A stretch of 64,000 bases of DNA from Natronomonas salsuginis (lineage in GTDB: Archaea > Halobacteriota > Halobacteria > Halobacteriales > Haloarculaceae). Made by a program: the position numbers and the translations under genes. Shown piece by piece: positions 63,145-64,000 of this stretch (positions within the stretch are counted from its first letter, which is position 1; each line of letters starts with the position of its first letter). The notes beneath the pieces are model-generated. The model did not search any database, was not told the DNA's origin, and was given only the letters and a program-made list of their open reading frames with translations. The stretch is taken from contig NZ_QKNX01000004.1 of NCBI RefSeq assembly GCF_005239135.1, positions 124,001 through 188,000 of the forward strand, given 5' to 3'.

Positions 63145-64000
63145 CGCTTCTCGCGTATCTGAGAAGGTGCCTGAATCGCCCGATGGTCGGCGGCGTCTCC
63201 TCGAATCGGGTTCCGATCTTCACGCTTACCCACGCCAGCAGGATACCGAATATCACGTCCGTCGCCCAGTGGATCCCGAGGTACATCGTCGAGATGACGA
63301 CGCTGACGGCGAGCGCGGCGGAGATCGGTACCCAGAGCGGATACTCGTCCCGCGTCGTCCACGCCAACAGCGCGGCGGTGACGGCCATCGACGTGTGCAG
63401 TGACGGGAACACGTTCGTCTCGTCGTTGACCGCGTCCGTCACGAACTGATACTGGGCGTACTGGCTGTAGAGCAGCCCCTCGGCCTGATCCGCGATCAGG
63501 TTTCGCGGCCCGTAAGCGATGAACAGGATGTAGCAGAACACGCCGATGAGGTAGTTCGCGCCGTAGGCGACCATCGTCCGTCGGAGCGGTTCGGGCCGCG
63601 ACAGCGCGAAGTACGCCACGAGCGGGAAGATCAAGAGGAAGACGTAGCCGTACACGTAGATGAACGCGAAGTACGCGGTCAGCTCGGGTGTCGCCATCGA
63701 CTGTATCCAGACGACCACCTGCGGCGTGTCGTTCGGATACAGCGGCCACAGGAGCAACCCGTCCGCTTGATGGAGCCGCCCGGTGATCCGAAAGCCGATG
63801 ATCCACGACAGATCGGGGCCGATGTCGCGGGCGATCTTGTTCGCGACCAGCACGATCGCGAGGAGGCCGACGTACGGCGCGATCGCGGCGAACCGATCGC
63901 GGAACGATCGGCGAGTCTGGACGAGTCGCTCGCGGCCGACGACCACCGCGCTGGTGATCGCGAGCAGCGAGAGGACGACGAGGACCAACTGTCCGACGAC
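63125..64000 (-). CDS. PAP2-type membrane phosphatase / inositolphosphotransferase-like, 5'-truncated by window edge
   Basis: At least 291 residues, open to the window edge (the TTG at 63988 is only a nominal start). Several helices carry the PAP2 motifs: YGPRNL, VFPSLHTSMAV and YLGIHWATDVIFG, with the catalytic His residues intact. It may dephosphorylate or exchange lipid head groups such as polyprenyl diphosphates. The C-terminus overlaps purL in convergent orientation. The substrate is unknown. Confidence 0.85.
   Translation of the reverse strand, partial: VVGQLVLVVLSLLAITSAVVVGRERLVQTRRSFRDRFAAIAPYVGLLAIVLVANKIARDIGPDLSWIIGFRITGRLHQADGLLLWPLYPNDTPQVVVWIQSMATPELTAYFAFIYVYGYVFLLIFPLVAYFALSRPEPLRRTMVAYGANYLIGVFCYILFIAYGPRNLIADQAEGLLYSQYAQYQFVTDAVNDETNVFPSLHTSMAVTAALLAWTTRDEYPLWVPISAALAVSVVISTMYLGIHWATDVIFGILLAWVSVKIGTRFEETPPTIGRFRHLLRYARSAIPGRS

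Overview
The window comes from a halophilic archaeon of class Halobacteria. Evidence: GC-rich DNA, very acidic predicted proteins, a fused nuoCD, secF placed before secD, archaeal-type RibL, MptA, an archaeal TFB, a Tat-lipoprotein halocyanin, HTH-10/Bat and HalX regulators, and a PGF-CTERM surface protein. Many genes have an archaeal TATA element about 24-30 nt before the start codon, which fits leaderless transcription and was used to choose several starts. I found no rRNA, tRNA or intact transposase.

Layout. 1-2.8 kb: the end of a complex I operon (nuoCD-H-I) that stops after nuoI. 2.8-3.2 kb: a convergent intergenic stretch with a CRISPR-like pair of 30-nt direct repeats. 3.2-27 kb: mostly core genes (RibL and a JAMM peptidase; a DHH/RecJ-like nuclease; a secreted phospholipase D-like protein; a HEAT protein; archaetidylserine synthase; halocyanin; SecF-SecD; a thioredoxin/six-hairpin protein; TrmB; a PAS histidine kinase; MptA; an ABC exporter with two tandem-duplicated permeases; a secreted Ig-like protein; NAD kinase; a KaiC-like ATPase; a HerA-like ATPase operon).

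27-53 kb is a lower-GC cell-surface and signalling island. It opens with a 2748-residue beta-helix/CARDB protein ending in a PGF-CTERM tail, whose two halves differ sharply in GC, followed by a rhomboid-like protease, a hybrid kinase and a receiver/degenerate-KaiC protein. Then comes a compact cluster (40.8-49.4 kb) of four secreted proteins with SipW/TasA/DUF1102-like N-termini, a DUF5305 membrane protein, a SipW-like signal peptidase with an unusual C-terminal extension, an HTH-membrane protein, a lipoprotein and a receiver-HalX-membrane fusion. Upstream regions in the cluster share a GCTTGAW motif (seven copies, three of them phased at about 2 and 4 helical turns) and one holds a large inverted repeat. 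I regard this as the most interesting system here: a candidate haloarchaeal TasA/camelysin-like filament or matrix locus with its own processing enzyme and regulation. A Bat-type regulator coupled to a kinase closes the island.

53-64 kb returns to housekeeping genes: an enoyl-CoA hydratase, an HTH regulator, a CPBP protease, gatC-gatA, a TFB, a universal stress protein, an asparagine-synthase-like protein with a PHP phosphoesterase, purL, and a PAP2-type membrane phosphatase running off the window end.
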